Below, piece by piece: positions 12,685 to 24,286 of a stretch of 64,000 nt of DNA. The notes under the pieces were generated by a model, which was not told the DNA's origin, made no database searches, and saw nothing but the letters and a program-made list of their open reading frames with translations. Within the stretch, counting starts at the first letter, position 1. The number at the start of each line of letters is the position of its first letter. The stretch lies in assembly GCF_943734655.1 (NCBI RefSeq), contig NC_071354.1, positions 176,362,411-176,426,410 on the forward strand, written 5' to 3'. Both the position numbers and the translations under genes were made by a program. Source of the stretch: Sabethes cyaneus (Eukaryota > Arthropoda > Insecta > Diptera > Culicidae).

Positions 12685-14071
12685 TATACTAGCTGACCCG
12701 ACAAACTTCGTACTGCCACAAATTAAACTGTGTTGTACATAAATCGTGAATCTCGGATGACCTTTGTCACAATCTTGAGTTTTGCAAGTTTCTGGGGAGT
12801 TCATGGGTGTTTTAATATACAAATTTTCCTCACAGTAAAGTATAAAACAACTCCTCCCATTGCTTAGCCTGATAAAATAAAGCATTTAAATATTCGCCAT
12901 CATTACAAACCTTTTCGCCGAATACCATTTTGCGGAACACTAATTCTCGGTTGACCATAACGCGGAATATAGAGTTTCGCAGAATACCATTTCGCGAAAA
13001 ACCTTACGCGGGATGTACCATTTCACGGAAAATCTTTTCGTAGAAAGTACCATTTCGCATGGGTGACGCAACTGAAGGAAAGTAATAGAGGTCAGTAGAT
13101 CTAGGAAAATAAATAAACCTAGATAGATGTGATCTCTACGGGGGGCTGCCCCCCGCAGTGGCCGGCGCTTCCAACGGCAGGTCGCCGGCAACACTCGCGG
13201 CTTGTGGCCGTCTTGCGCTGAATTATCTAATGTTAATATTGATAGTTTTTGGTGGTCTTGTTATTGATTAATGTTTTATGAAAGAATCTAAAATTTTTCG
13301 AGTTCGATTAGTTTTTGAGTTACAAAAATTTTTGTTTTATTTGTATGATAGTCCTTATCCCCCTACCACAGGGGTGAGGGGTCTCAAACCATCATTAAAA
13401 AAATTCCTGCCTCCAAGCCCCCCACATGCCAAATTTGGTTCCATTTACTTGATTACTTTTCGAGTTATGAGGAAATTTTTACTTCATTTCTATAGGAGCC
13501 CCCTCTCCTAAAGTAGGGAAAGGTTTCAATTCACCATAGAAAAATTCTTGTCTTCAAAAACACACATGTCAAATTTGGTTCTATTTGCTTGATTAGTTCT
13601 CGAGTTATGAGAAAATTTGTATTTCATTTGTATGGAAACTTTAAAAGGAGAGGGGTCATTATTCCCCTCCTAAAGAGAAGAGGGGTCTCAATTCACCATA
13701 GAAAATAAATGCCTGCAAAAATACCCACATGCTAAAGTTGATTCCATTTGCTTGATTAGTTCTGGAGTTATGAGGAAATTTGTATTTCATTTGTATAGGA
13801 GCCCCCCTCCTAAAGTAGGGAAAGGTTTCAATTCACTATAGAAAAAATTCATGTCTCCAAAAACACCTACATGTCAAATTTGGTTCCATTTGCTTGATTA
13901 GTTCTCGAGTTATGAGGAAATTTGTATTTCATGTGTATGGAAGCCTCCCCTCTTAAAAGGGAGAGGGGTCATTATTCCCCTCCTAAAGAGGTGAGGGGTC
14001 TCAATTTACCATAGAAAAAAATTGCCTGCGAAAACACTTACATGCTAAATTTGGTTCCATTTTCTTGATTA
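12685..14071. repeat. Composite interspersed repeat with two internal minisatellites, copy 1
   Basis: It begins with CTAGCTGACCCGACAAACTT. A minisatellite of roughly 22-26 bp units with core ACCATTTCGCGGAA spans about 12905-13065. A GC-rich linker with GGGGGGCTGCCCCCC follows (13140-13155). Then come about five imperfect tandem units of roughly 150 bp (13340-14071), each with TTGATTAGTTCTCGAGTTATG and ATTTGTATTTCATTTGTATG. A shorter copy with the same order is at 50161-50930. Frames through it are not genes. Confidence 0.7.
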
Positions 14072-15634
14072 CCCAAGAAACATTTATGCGCTGAATAAAC
14101 ATTTTTGCAGCCATAATTATTCAGCCATAGCTGAATATGCATCGAATAAAATTTATGTAAACAACTGTACAATACTTATTCAGCCGAAATTGGAGAACTT
14201 ATACAACCTATTTTATTCAAGGCGCAAAAACACTTGTTAAGCAGTTATATCGCCTCTGTGCGCCTTGTTTCCAGCTTTGCGCAAATTGGTTATTTAAAAA
14301 CGCGTAAAAGCCTCTATTAAATTACATTACAGCTTCAAAGCAGCTATTAGCAAGCCCGAAGCTTGACTTAGATGTTTAAGAGCTGAAAAAAGGTTAAAAA
14401 GGCTAAAACTAAACCATAGTTCAGCCAGTGGTAGAATAAATTCAGCTATAAAAGCGTTTGATCAGCCTGAAATTGTTACTTGGGTAGCTGCTTTCTAAGC
14501 TGCAATCGAGCTTAATAGAGGCTTTTGCGTGTTTTGAAATAACCAATTTGCGCAATGCTGTCAATTCTATTTTTAGAACGAGAAATAGTATTGCAATGCA
14601 TTTTCAGTCGCTTAATCAACGTCTTATCAACCTTTATGCAGCCAAAAAAATTATCTATTTTTAAATTTAAAAAAGAATAGAACGCGTCATATTTATTTGG
14701 CTATGGCGTCGTATACTATGTTTTAAATTTTGAATAACTTGAATTCGTATATATTCAAGCTAATTGCAATTTTAATTGCGCTTCTAAACAGCCATAAACA
14801 TAGATACCAAGCTTTCATTCAGTTCACAGACGGGATACAGATGGGGCGGATCATACGATGAGTGCTTATGGATCAGAAGATGGCGGTTCAATTCCCGAAA
14901 GATGACGACTTGCATTTTTAATTAGCTTGCATATACGAATTCAAGTTATTCGAAATTTAAAATATAGCTTATGACGTCAAAGCAAAATAAATTTGACGCG
15001 TTCCATTTTTGAAATTTAAAAACAGATTATTTTTTGGCTGCATAAAAGTTGATGAGACGTTGATTAAGCGACTGAAAAAGCATTGCAAAACTATTTCTCG
15101 TTCTAAAAATAGAATTGACAGCATTGCGCAAATTGGTTATTTCAAAACACGGAAAAGCCTCTATTAAGCTCCATTGCAGCTTTGAAAGCAGCTACCCAAG
15201 TAACAGTTTCAGGCTGATCAAACGCTTTTATAGCTGAATTTATTCTACCAGTGGCTGAACTATGGTTTAGTTTTAGAAATAAAAACCTTTTTTCAGCTCT
15301 TAAACATGTATATTTAGTGATTTTATCAAGGTTCGGGCTTGCTAATAGCTGCTTTCGAAGCTGTAATGGAGCTCAATAGAGGCTTTTGCGCGTTTTTAAA
15401 TAACCAATTTGCGCAAAGCTGGAAACAAGGCGCACAGAGGTTATATAAAGGGCGATATAATTGCTTAACAAGTGTTTTTTCTGTCTCAAACGAAATAGGT
15501 TGTATAAATTCTCCAATTTCGGCAGAATAAGTATTGTAGAATTGTTTACATAAACTGTATTCGATGCATATCCAGCTATGGCTGAATACTAATGGCTGCT
15601 AAAATGTTTAATCAGCGCGTAAATGTTTCGTGGG
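14072..15634. mobile_element. 1.56-kb foldback element with nested inverted arms
   Basis: The left end CCCAAGAAACATTTATGCGC is matched inverted at the right end by GCGCGTAAATGTTTCGTGGG. The outer arms (about 14072-14490 and 15190-15634) are inverted copies with occasional mismatches. The core (about 14495-15190) is again an inverted pair around 14830-14890. CCCAAGTAAC-type ends recur inside at 14490 and 15190, suggesting MITE copies head to head. The only non-palindromic part is a short centre with GATCAGAAGATGGC and GGTTCAATTCCCG, resembling the 3' half and box B of a tRNA. It interrupts the 150-bp tandem array on its left. Confidence 0.65.
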
Positions 15635-15814
15635 AGGGCTATTCGTTCGACGGGTTGGGTTATTCGTTCGACGTAGGATTGGTCCATCGTCTACGTTAGT
15701 GGCTAAGTTCTAAGTAATATGCAATTGTTCAACAAATATCGACATTCGGTAATTCTGGGTCTAAAATGATTGCTTTATTTTAACTCGTTCACTATTGTAT
15801 ATAGTTTTGTATCT

Positions 15815-15965
15815 AGAAAGATATTGGTTAAAGGTGTATTGCGTGTTCTACTGAATATAATTAGGATGCATTTTTATACATGTGGCTGAAGCATCATTGC
15901 ATAAATTTTAATAGATTTGAGTTTCATTGCGAAATATATTTTAAAATGTTTCACTTTTTATAGCT
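15815..15965. repeat. Diverged dispersed repeat, copy 2
   Basis: Counterpart of 10725-10870 (shared AGATTTGAGTTTCATTGC and TTCTACTGAAT). It leads directly into a BEL/Pao relic. Confidence 0.45.
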
Positions 15966-16350
15966 CGGTGGCGTTGCGCTCGTGAGGAATTGCTTAGGAT
16001 TGAGCCCATCCAACTCATCCGAATCTCCTGATAAAGAAGAAAGTGGACGAGATTTCACAATCGTTTCGAGCTGGGTGAGGATTGTGATCATGGCCTCGAA
16101 AAAAAGTTGTCGTCAACCCAGAACTCGAGTGAGGCGAACATCTTCGCATATTTTACGGCAACCTCCCAAAGGACACCGAAGTTAGCTACACACGGTGAGA
16201 TGAATGTCCGCGCGTTGTCACGCAGAGAAGTTTCATTGGTGATATCAACCACCGTAGATGGACCATTAAGGCCGAAATCAGCTGCTACATCTTTTGTTAT
16301 GAAGCCCAGCAAAACGGTGCTACAGCCCGCTACGTGCCTAGCACACAACT
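15965..16350 (-). pseudogene. Degenerate BEL/Pao retrotransposon fragment (protease piece joined to integrase piece)
   Basis: Read on the minus strand, a CSTVLLGFITKDVAADFGL stretch resembles the BEL/Pao aspartic protease. Soon after comes NFGVLWEVAVKYAKMF, which matches the integrase block APHFGGLWEAAIKVAKK seen intact in the BEL element at 23.1-24.3 kb. Then ILTQLETIVKSRPLSSL and LNPKQFLTSA correspond to the integrase phrases ILTQIEAIMNSRPLLPM and LTPGHFLIGS. The whole RT and RNase H are absent between protease and integrase, so the copy is internally deleted. The assignment rests on motif similarity only. Confidence 0.5.
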
Positions 16351-16664
16351 AAGCAAACGAAATTAGATTGGACCATCGTTAGACCCTGTATCTTTCATGA
16401 TTTTTCAGGTCACAGTTAGGAGCTACGAACATCTTTAACATACACTTCCTGTGGGGTGCGAATATCGACGGTATTACCCTTGCGACAAAGCCGTCCTCTC
16501 CACCTCAGTTAAACATTCGGCAACTAGATAACCAGCAAGCTATCGAGGAATACGTGCGTTTGTTGGATAAGACTCTTCCGTCTTCCGTGAAGCTAGGTGC
16601 ATGTGCCAGGCGCTAGGAGTTGGGAGGTGGAGCTACTACCGCAGGACTGGATGGTGGATTTTTC
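16351..16664. other. Unassigned stretch
   Basis: One forward frame gives PPQLNIRQLDNQQAIEEYVRLL, uninterrupted for about 55 residues. It is not recognised. It may be further retroelement debris. Confidence 0.3.
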
Positions 16665-17010
16665 CATCTATCAACATACGGGCTTTATGAGGACCCGTGA
16701 TATTACGGATCAGTTATTCACACTTCGACAAAATGTTTCAGAAATGTCGGGATAATTTCAGGGCAATATACGATATAGTCAAGTGCGAACTACTAGCCTA
16801 TGCTTGACTAAAGTTAGGAAGCTACGGTGGACTGGCCACGTCGCGACGTGTCGGAAGGATGCCAGATGGTTGTGCCGTGCAACCTGGTCTCTTCTTGTGC
16901 AGTGAAACCTAGTTTCTTCACGCCGTCACTAGGAATAGAGGGTGACTGGCGCGTGTCGAGGCGCTCAGCAAATTAGCAGAGTACGACAGAACTGAGTACG
17001 CTGAAAACAA
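16665..17010 (+). pseudogene. RTE-clade LINE relic with internal deletion
   Basis: The TGFMRTRDITDQLFTLRQN phrase (16680-16735) is the RTE motif before palm A. Soon after, KLRWTGHVA (16815-16845) is the far C-terminal block, so most of the RT has been lost between them. Multiple stops. Confidence 0.65.
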
Positions 17011-17123
17011 GTTCTTGATTCTGCTAGAGAGATACATTTTCACAGAATAAATTTCCATGGCTTAGCGTCAGCAATTGCTCCGATTGGCGATCTTTGCTAT
17101 TTTCTCTAGATGTAGGCACACTT

Positions 17124-18170
17124 TAGGGATGGGAACTATCATTAAAAATCGTTACTGATAACTATCAGTAGTTTCAGTACGTTACTGATAACTATCAGTA
17201 AATATTAGTAATTTTACCCATCACGGCATTGTAGCAAAAAATAGGAAACTGTAATAGCTGCATTCTTCATTGTAATTTTACATTGTAATTTACCAGGTGG
17301 ACTTCATGGGGGCTCGCGCTACTACCGACCAGATTTTTTCCATCCGACAGATCTTGCAGAAATGTTGAGGGTACATCGTGTCCTCGGATCATATCTTTAT
17401 TGATTTCAAAGCAACATACGATACAGTCCATCGAGACCAGCTATCTGGTACATAGCTACGGTACGGATAAACTGACCCAACTAATCAGAGCTACATTGGA
17501 ACGAGTGATGTGTTTCGCACGTCTCCGGGACACACTCGAGCTCCTTCGAGACTAGGTGAGGGTTGGGACAAGGTGACAGCTTATCCAGTATGCTGTTCAA
17601 CATCATTCTTGAGGCGGTCTTCCGACCAGCGAGTATCGAAACGAAAGGCATGATTTTCATCAAGGGTAGAAGTATATGAATCACGACATACTTTCGCTGC
17701 TTAAGAATCCCAAAGACTCCCATCTACATCTGACGAAAGTCGGTAGGCTACGGTGGGCCGGGCACGTCGTAAGGATGCCGGACAACAGTTGTTTTCTACA
17801 ACCCCACCGGCACCGGAAACACGAAGACTCAACATGCAAGATGGCTTGACCAAGTCGAAAGTGATTTATGACTTTTGAGATGACTGGGAAACTTGCGACG
17901 AATGGCCCAAGATCGAGTTGAATAGAGACGACTGCTTGAAACAGCACGAGCCACCCCGGCTCTAGGCTGCTGACGACAACGACAACATATTGTGTCACTC
18001 TCGTCTATCGTACGCAACTACCGACCATTAACTTTAATCCAACTGATTTTTGTAACGGGACGACGTAACTGTATCAGTAAGCATCAATAACTGCGCAACC
18101 TTACTGATACTTAGTGATATTATTGCTTACTGATAACTATCAGTAATTAATGATAGTTTTCCCATCCCTA
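17124..18170. mobile_element. Second hAT-like element, with 7/8 target duplication
   Basis: The left end TAGGGATGGGAACTATCATT pairs with the right end AATGATAGTTTTCCCATCCCTA. GCACACTT (17116-17123) and GCACACTG (18171-18178) flank it, an 8-bp duplication with one mismatch. Subterminal regions repeat TACTGATAACTATCAGTA in both orientations. No transposase. The centre is an RTE LINE relic. Confidence 0.7.
17292..17975 (+). pseudogene. RTE-clade LINE relic inside the hAT-like element
   Basis: Fragments in shifting frames include FMGARATTDQIFSIRQILQKC, FIDFKATYDTVHRDQL (motif A region, near 17395-17450), then VGRLRWAGHVVRMPD-like C-terminal sequence (17735-17790). The middle with the FADD motif is missing or scrambled. 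It ends near PPRL-AADDNDN, the usual RTE 3' part. Confidence 0.7.
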
Positions 18171-18287
18171 GCACACTGGATCTCTTCAGATCAGAAAAGA
18201 TTTTTCTCAAAATATTTAGTTTCTAGGAATTTTGCTGAGAATGAATATGAAGATGCAGAGGATTCCCTGGTCTCCAGTAGTAACAAG

Positions 18288-18678
18288 CAGGGCTTGTTCG
18301 TTCACTTTGACTCAATGTTGATTCATTTGATAGTACCGTCTCAGTCGAGCAAAATTTGACAAAGTTATGTATGGGACATTTGTAGAACCAGCTATTATCT
18401 ACAATTTTGCTGAATAAAGTTTTACTATATCTTTGGTGTTTACCGTGCTACAATGCTAGTACCTTATTAGTGACTAAATGAATGCTCATTTAGTTACTAG
18501 TGGCATACTAGCATTGTAGCATCATAACTACAACAGATACAGTAAAACTTAATTCAGCAAAATTGAAGATGATAACTAGTTCTACAAATGTTCCATATAC
18601 AACTTTGAAAATTTTGCTCGGCTGAGACGGTACTGTCAAATGAATCAAAATTGAGTCAAAGTGAACGAACAAGCCCTG
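18288..18678. mobile_element. Palindromic hAT MITE (391 bp) with exact 8-bp duplication
   Basis: The first 29 bases, starting CAGGGCTTGTTCGTTCAC, are the exact inverse of the last 29. The rest folds as a long imperfect hairpin centred near 18485. GTAACAAG occurs directly on both sides (18280-18287 and 18679-18686). The size, full-length palindrome and 8-bp duplication fit a non-autonomous hAT element. Confidence 0.85.
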
Positions 18679-18686
18679 GTAACAAG

Positions 18687-21600
18687 TATTGGACTAATAT
18701 TTTTTCTCATTCCACCAGAACCCGCATTGGACGAGACCGGCGTCGGTATTGATCGGCATGCACATACCTGATAAGATTGCACAATAAGGAATAGTGTGCT
18801 GTCCCAAAAATGTTTTTTCCAGTCATCATTTTGCAATTTTCATTGGTCCTGGTCTATAACGAAGTAGCAACACATGGACGGTATCCTGTGCTTATGCTTA
18901 TGATCATTTTGCTGAGAGTGAAGATACGAGTATTCCGGTTTATTTTGAACGGTATACCGCAGGGGAGCAACATTGAATCGGTTCTTTTTTTCTACAAATG
19001 AACTGATAATTTCCCGACTTTTCAGAAACACTTCGATATTCGAACGTAATTCCTATGAAAATATGTAATATTTAGATAATAGTGTCGAAATATGACATAA
19101 GTGACGTGAATTTGAAATAATTACATAAATCCATGAAGGATGGAACTTTGCAGGTTATGATTGACCAAACAAAATCTGCTCAGTTTCCACATCGATTTAG
19201 TCTAGTGTACTTCAGGACACCAATCTTGGATCATTGCTATTCGCGACAGTATCACGGGGAATCCCGGATTAGCTTCTTTTCGCTGGTTAATATTTTGAAA
19301 ATCATTCCACGGCACTCCGTTTTTCTGGTTTCATTCTTTCAAAAGGAAGTCCTTCTTGAACGGAAAACGAACAATCTAGCAAAATCTACTATGTAAAATC
19401 AATTGAATTGAATTACATGTCAAAAATCTTATGTCAGGATTTAAAAACTAGATTTTTCTGCATTTCGATGGCAATTTACCAACCATTTAGTATTGTCATA
19501 ATCTGACACCACTGCTATCGTCAGCAGGACAACGCAGGAGAATGCAATGGCCGAACGGATGGAAAAGTAATTTACATGGCAAAACGTGGCTGCACTAGGA
19601 AACGGTTGCTGCTCACGTGGCTGGTGTGGGTTCTCTACAACCAACGGTATGGTATGGCTGGCTTGTGTGCTGCAGCAAACTTTGCCGGAAGGTGCCTGAA
19701 AGTCAACGCTGATCGAGTTCGCCTCATCCGCACGGACGACGACGGGACGGTAAGTTGTAGGTTTGTGGTTTCGAAAATTAGGGTTGAGCCAAAGCAGAAA
19801 GCGCCCGGATGGCAGGTAGGAATCTTGGATGGAGTCCACCCAAGTCAACCCACCTTGGCAGGATTGAAGCGAAAATAACACTGGAGAAACCGCAAAACCA
19901 ATCATCAACCATTATCAATAGAAAGCATCGCTGTCGACAGAGGAGATGAAGGCAGCTCAGATCACCGATAATTAATTTGCGGTCTCGAAGACACGGAAGC
20001 TTTATTCGGCGTACATCACCTATGTGTAGAACCTTAAACGATAACCGCTCTTCGATGGCAGCTAAAACATGACCACAGCCAGTGCATCAAATCTGCATGT
20101 CATTCGCTATTGATCTCGTCAGAGTTCATCGAACGAACCGAGCTAGGAAAAAACTAAATGTAAACATCCTCTACTGCGCCATTGCACGAATCAACTTCTC
20201 ATCCTGGGCTTGATTTTTTTTTCTAAAAGTGCCGAGTAATTAAAACACATACCTCATGCTTCCCTCCCGCTTGCTACGGATTCCACTTGTTTCGCAAAAT
20301 ATGGAAATTTTACGTTCTCCGAGCACACGGCCATAAACAAATGCCCGTTCACTTCGGAATCGTACGGGAGCTGCATCGATCTATTTATTGGTAATAATTT
20401 GCTGCTGCCATGAACTGTTTATTTTGATGCACCAGCGGCAACCACAGCACAGTAGTCGTGACCTAGATCAGTTCCGCCGATCGGAACTGCTTGGCGCACA
20501 CGGAGGAATATTGATAATCTAATGAATTTTCAACTGTCCAAATATAAGGTACGCGTACGGGTGTCTGGACGACGGTGGATGATGACGGGCATTTGTTTGC
20601 TGTCTGCGAATTATTACATTCCAGACAGCGCCCCGTAGCATGACGAATTGGCCTTGCCAGCGTTGCTGATATTGTTCAGGGTTTTGCGTGAGAAAAAAAG
20701 AAAGGGAAGTATTTTTGCTTTTGTCAACACTCACGCGTTGACAGTTCGGCACGAGATTTCCTGTAAGTGCGAGCAGCCTTCGAAATCTCTTTCAACGCTG
20801 GCAAGGCCAATTGTTGGTATTTGTTTTATGTTCTATATTCTTTGGTGCGGTAGAGCTACGACCAAATCCGTTGTGATTGTGATAGATTTTTTATACCAAT
20901 TTTAAGTTTCATTGCGCCGTGACGTTTATGAATCATTAAAAACAATCGATATTGTACAGCGTTTTGGTCTACCGAGACCGAAAGTTCCAATTAAGAGCGT
21001 GTGGGCGACAAGTTTCATTAATGAGTAAATGTCAATCACACTCGTCAGCGGTGGCGGCACAAATGAAGTGAGATAAGCCTATCGGTTAGAAAAACCCGGT
21101 GCACATTTTAGTGGTTCAAATCCAATTTCGCAGATCTGAGGCTGGTTTCAGCGCCGGCCGGTTTGGTGGTGATTGATTAATTCAGCGATTTTATAATTTT
21201 GATTTATTTCATCTCAAATTACGCATTTAACATGCAGCTGCTTCGTCAGTGCTGCCGACCAGGCTGCTGGTGGCAGCGGTAGACGAAAGAGAACTTACAA
21301 TCCTGAATCAAAAAAAAAAAAACTCTACATGTCATTAAATATAAATTTATATCCCTGCACTCGCGTTCGTTAGCATTTCGTCCATCCGGGGAGACGCCAG
21401 ATCGAGATAACCACTTTCGGCTGCATGGAAGAGGGAGTGCCAGTGTCGGTTGGCCGGTGGGGTAACGAAACTTGATCCGCTTGGCGGGTGCATCAAGAAT
21501 GGGACGACGGCGGATAAATGCAATGGACCTGCGATCCAACCAGTGAGTGGGCATCCTGGCGGCAGTGGATCATGTTTCTCTCGGCGGACCACCACCCGCA

Positions 21601-22451
21601 TCCATGGCCCCCTGGTTCGGCTGCTGACGACTGAGTGTATTGATTTCGAATTTTATTGATGACCACAGGATGACGCAGTATGGAACAATCTATGGTCGAG
21701 CTTTTCTGGTAGTATCGTTTAGGAATCGGTAACAGGGTGTCATTAATCAGTGAATCGCTTTTTTATTTAAATTCAGGTATCGGTGTTAGGTTTGCACAAA
21801 ATATTCTAGGGAGAAATTTTGTACACAAATGAAATTTCCCTGAGAGGAAATTTTGAACATTCTTTAATAACCTATGTCTATAAGTAGTTAATAGAGATTA
21901 AAACCCGAATTAATCCACCTAGCAGTATGACCTAGCCTTTCTACTGCCACAATAATTATTTTTTAATTTCTCAAGAACATCTATAATCAACTTGATTATA
22001 TTTTTAAATATCCGTTCGTTATTCCTAAAAATCCTTATTTACCAGTAAAATTCACAAGAACATACTGCGTGCAATAATTACATTTTCTTCCCTAAAGTGC
22101 GTCATTTAATTTACTTTATCAACACCTTATTCAGTTTTATAATATTTACGTGTATTATTGAATTGATTTATAGAAACTAAGCCTCTAACGGGTTTACAGA
22201 CGGCCTTAATTTTTGGGCTTAGGAGCCACATACGAAGCTTGTTTTGAATTTACAATATAAGAAATGTGTTCAAAACAGATTATACCTTTATTATTTACCA
22301 CAATAGAATTGTGGATGCCAATTTACAACAGTTATGCAGCCAAAAGGCTGATAAACAGCAACCTGCAGTATTAAACTCCAGGGATGCTAATAAACGATTG
22401 ATTTACTGCTTATTCTAATGCTTATTGATTACCTGGGTAATATCTATAAAA
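18687..22451. other. Long stretch without established gene
   Basis: No recognised domain on either strand. The patch 19500-19910 is GC-richer and has overlapping frames on both strands (155 codons on minus, 100 on plus), plus a GGTAAGT donor-like word near 19748. The patch 21240-21660 is also GC-richer. Both could hold exons or conserved regulatory DNA, but nothing decides this. The end (22320-22450) resembles AT-rich MITE debris into which the BEL element inserted. Confidence 0.3.
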
Positions 22452-22456
22452 CCGCT
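22452..22456. repeat. Target-site duplication, left copy (CCGCT)
   Basis: CCGCT lies directly left of the left LTR and recurs directly right of the right LTR. Five bases fits BEL/Pao. Confidence 0.9.
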
Positions 22457-22945
22457 TGTTGGCGCTTGCCCTACGTTGTGTATTTTGAAGGAAAAAAGGA
22501 GACGACGATAGCCGGCAGCAAGCGTGTATAGCAGGCGGGAACGACGACAGCCGGCGGCTGCTGGATAATAACCACCAAAGAGGATGGTAGTGGATCGGAA
22601 ATTTCACTGTTACAGAACATCACTTAAGTCACCGTATTAGGCACTATAACTTAGAGATTTATTTCAGGCTAAACGGGTTCAACTAATAACTAACTACACA
22701 GGCAAGTATTGCAGAGTGGTAAGTATATTTGATTGCAGGATAACGAAGACGCAAGTTTTGCGTTCACTCTTGCTACTGGTTCGATCTGGACTGACTATCG
22801 TCCGATCGCTACCGAAATTATTATGCGGCTGACGGGTTGCCAGAAGGGCTGCAAAACTGGTCTAAATGTACGCCCGTTAGCACCAATCTGCTACAGGATG
22901 CAATTCTACCGCCAGTGCGGTCGATTTTACTTCTAAGTCTCAACA
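22457..22945 (-). repeat. 3' LTR of the BEL/Pao element
   Basis: 489 bp and identical by line-by-line comparison to the right LTR. A small open frame inside each LTR copy is a by-product and not a gene. Confidence 0.95.
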
Positions 22946-22959
22946 TACCCGCCGCCTTG
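22946..22959 (-). other. Polypurine tract for plus-strand priming
   Basis: Read on the minus strand, AAGGCGGCGGGTA directly precedes the 3' LTR, the expected position for a polypurine tract. It is not pure purine at its last positions. Confidence 0.6.
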
Positions 22960-23064
22960 AACAATCATGTTCAACAAAAAATGTAAACAAGTAACATAAA
23001 TTTTAACTAACTAGTAATACAGGTTGGTTTTTATAATTCTAACACTATTTCTTCTCACTTTAGT

Positions 23065-24270
23065 TCATCCTGACGACATATCCGAACTGCGTTGGGCCGG
23101 TTGTGGGTTGTTGGCCATTGATGAGTCTTGTGAAGTGTTGGCTGGTACTGGAGACCACGGCAACAGGCAAATTTTTGCAATCGGACGAGTGATGATTCCA
23201 CGAGTAGTGCGGACTGAAACAACTCGTGCCAGCTGATCTTTTCCGGGTATAACAGCTTGTATTCGCCCTAACGGCCAGCGAATCGGTGGTTGTAGTTCGT
23301 CGACAATGAGGACCATCCTGCCGGGAACTATTTCATCATTTCGTTTCCATCCTCGGGTGTCTTTCTGTAGTTCTTGTAGATACTCCTTTCGCCAATGGAT
23401 CCAAAATTGCTGCACATGCAACTGCAGCTGCTGATAGTGGTCGAGTCGGTTCACAGGTATGTCGTTCAGATCTGGGTCGGGCAGGGCTTGCAGGGATGAT
23501 CCGATCAGAAAGTGTCCAGGTGTGAGTGCGGCTAAGTCGTTCGGATCTTCTGTCATGGGAAGCAGGGGCCGGGAGTTCATTATCGCCTCAATTTGTGTCA
23601 AAATAGTACACATGCTCTCAAACGTTAGGCGAGTCGGTCCTAGCTGTCGAAATAGATGTTTCTTGGCCACTTTAATGGCTGCTTCCCAAAGGCCCCCAAA
23701 GTGCGGCGCTTTGGGCGGTATTAGATGCCAGGTAATGCCTTCTTCAGCGCAAAAAGAAACTATTTCATTCTGCTGTGATTTATTGTGCAGCATAGTGAAA
23801 AGTTCAGCCAGTTCGTTCTTTGCACCTTCGAAATTTTTACCATTGTCAGAATGGATATGTGCAGGACAGCCACGCCGGGCGATGAACCTTCGCAGGCAAC
23901 ACAGGAATGCTTGGGTGGACAGGTCATTCACCAATTCTAAGTGCACTGCTTTGGTTGAGAAGCACACAAAGACGCACAGGTAAGATTTGGCAGGTGCTGC
24001 ACGCTTATGAATCGGACGAAGATACAGTGGACCAGCGTAGTCAATGCCGGTGATACTGAATGGACGACTTGGGATTATTCTCGGAGCTGGTAATTGACCG
24101 ATTTGTTGCTGGGCAGGTACTGGATTGAGGCGTGTGCAACGAAAACAATTTCTGACGATGCTTTGAACTAGTTTGCGGCCTCTTGGCGGCCAAAATTCCT
24201 CTCGAATTGTACTTAACAGCAGGCGCCCGCCGCCGTGAAGCACTTTACGGTGGTAATGTTCAGCTATCAT
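23065..24270 (-). CDS. BEL/Pao Pol, integrase part
   Basis: 401 residues from the first ATG; the homology begins some residues upstream in the same frame. The product would insert retrotransposon cDNA into the genome. Visible: His pair in AEHYHRKVLHGG and Cys pair in NCFRC (zinc-binding HHCC), then the catalytic core with D in ITGIDYAGP, D in HSDNGKNFEGA and the acidic residue in PHFGGLWEAAIK, giving the D-D-E triad. The C-terminal part (WRKEYLQELQ, PGRMVLI, RWPLGRI) is the small domain typical of BEL/Pao Pol ends. All catalytic residues look intact and there is no internal stop. In a normal element this is fused to RT/RNase H; here a small frameshift near 24325 separates it from the Gag-RT frame. 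Confidence 0.9.
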   Translation of the reverse strand: MIAEHYHRKVLHGGGRLLLSTIREEFWPPRGRKLVQSIVRNCFRCTRLNPVPAQQQIGQLPAPRIIPSRPFSITGIDYAGPLYLRPIHKRAAPAKSYLCVFVCFSTKAVHLELVNDLSTQAFLCCLRRFIARRGCPAHIHSDNGKNFEGAKNELAELFTMLHNKSQQNEIVSFCAEEGITWHLIPPKAPHFGGLWEAAIKVAKKHLFRQLGPTRLTFESMCTILTQIEAIMNSRPLLPMTEDPNDLAALTPGHFLIGSSLQALPDPDLNDIPVNRLDHYQQLQLHVQQFWIHWRKEYLQELQKDTRGWKRNDEIVPGRMVLIVDELQPPIRWPLGRIQAVIPGKDQLARVVSVRTTRGIITRPIAKICLLPWSPVPANTSQDSSMANNPQPAQRSSDMSSG

Positions 24271-24286
24271 CCGGGTAAACGGGTGG

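Noticed and set aside
13330..14060. CRISPR-like regular repeats
   Set aside because: Units are about 150-bp imperfect tandem copies without unique spacers, in a eukaryotic context.
19441..19908. 155-codon minus-strand frame with overlapping 100-codon plus-strand frame
   Set aside because: No domain recognised and both strands open equally; not enough to call an exon.
22733..22936. 67-codon frame repeated at 28193-28396
   Set aside because: It lies inside the two identical LTRs and is antisense to the element; its repetition reflects the LTR.
23459..23983. 174-codon plus-strand frame
   Set aside because: Antisense shadow of the BEL integrase, with no homology of its own.
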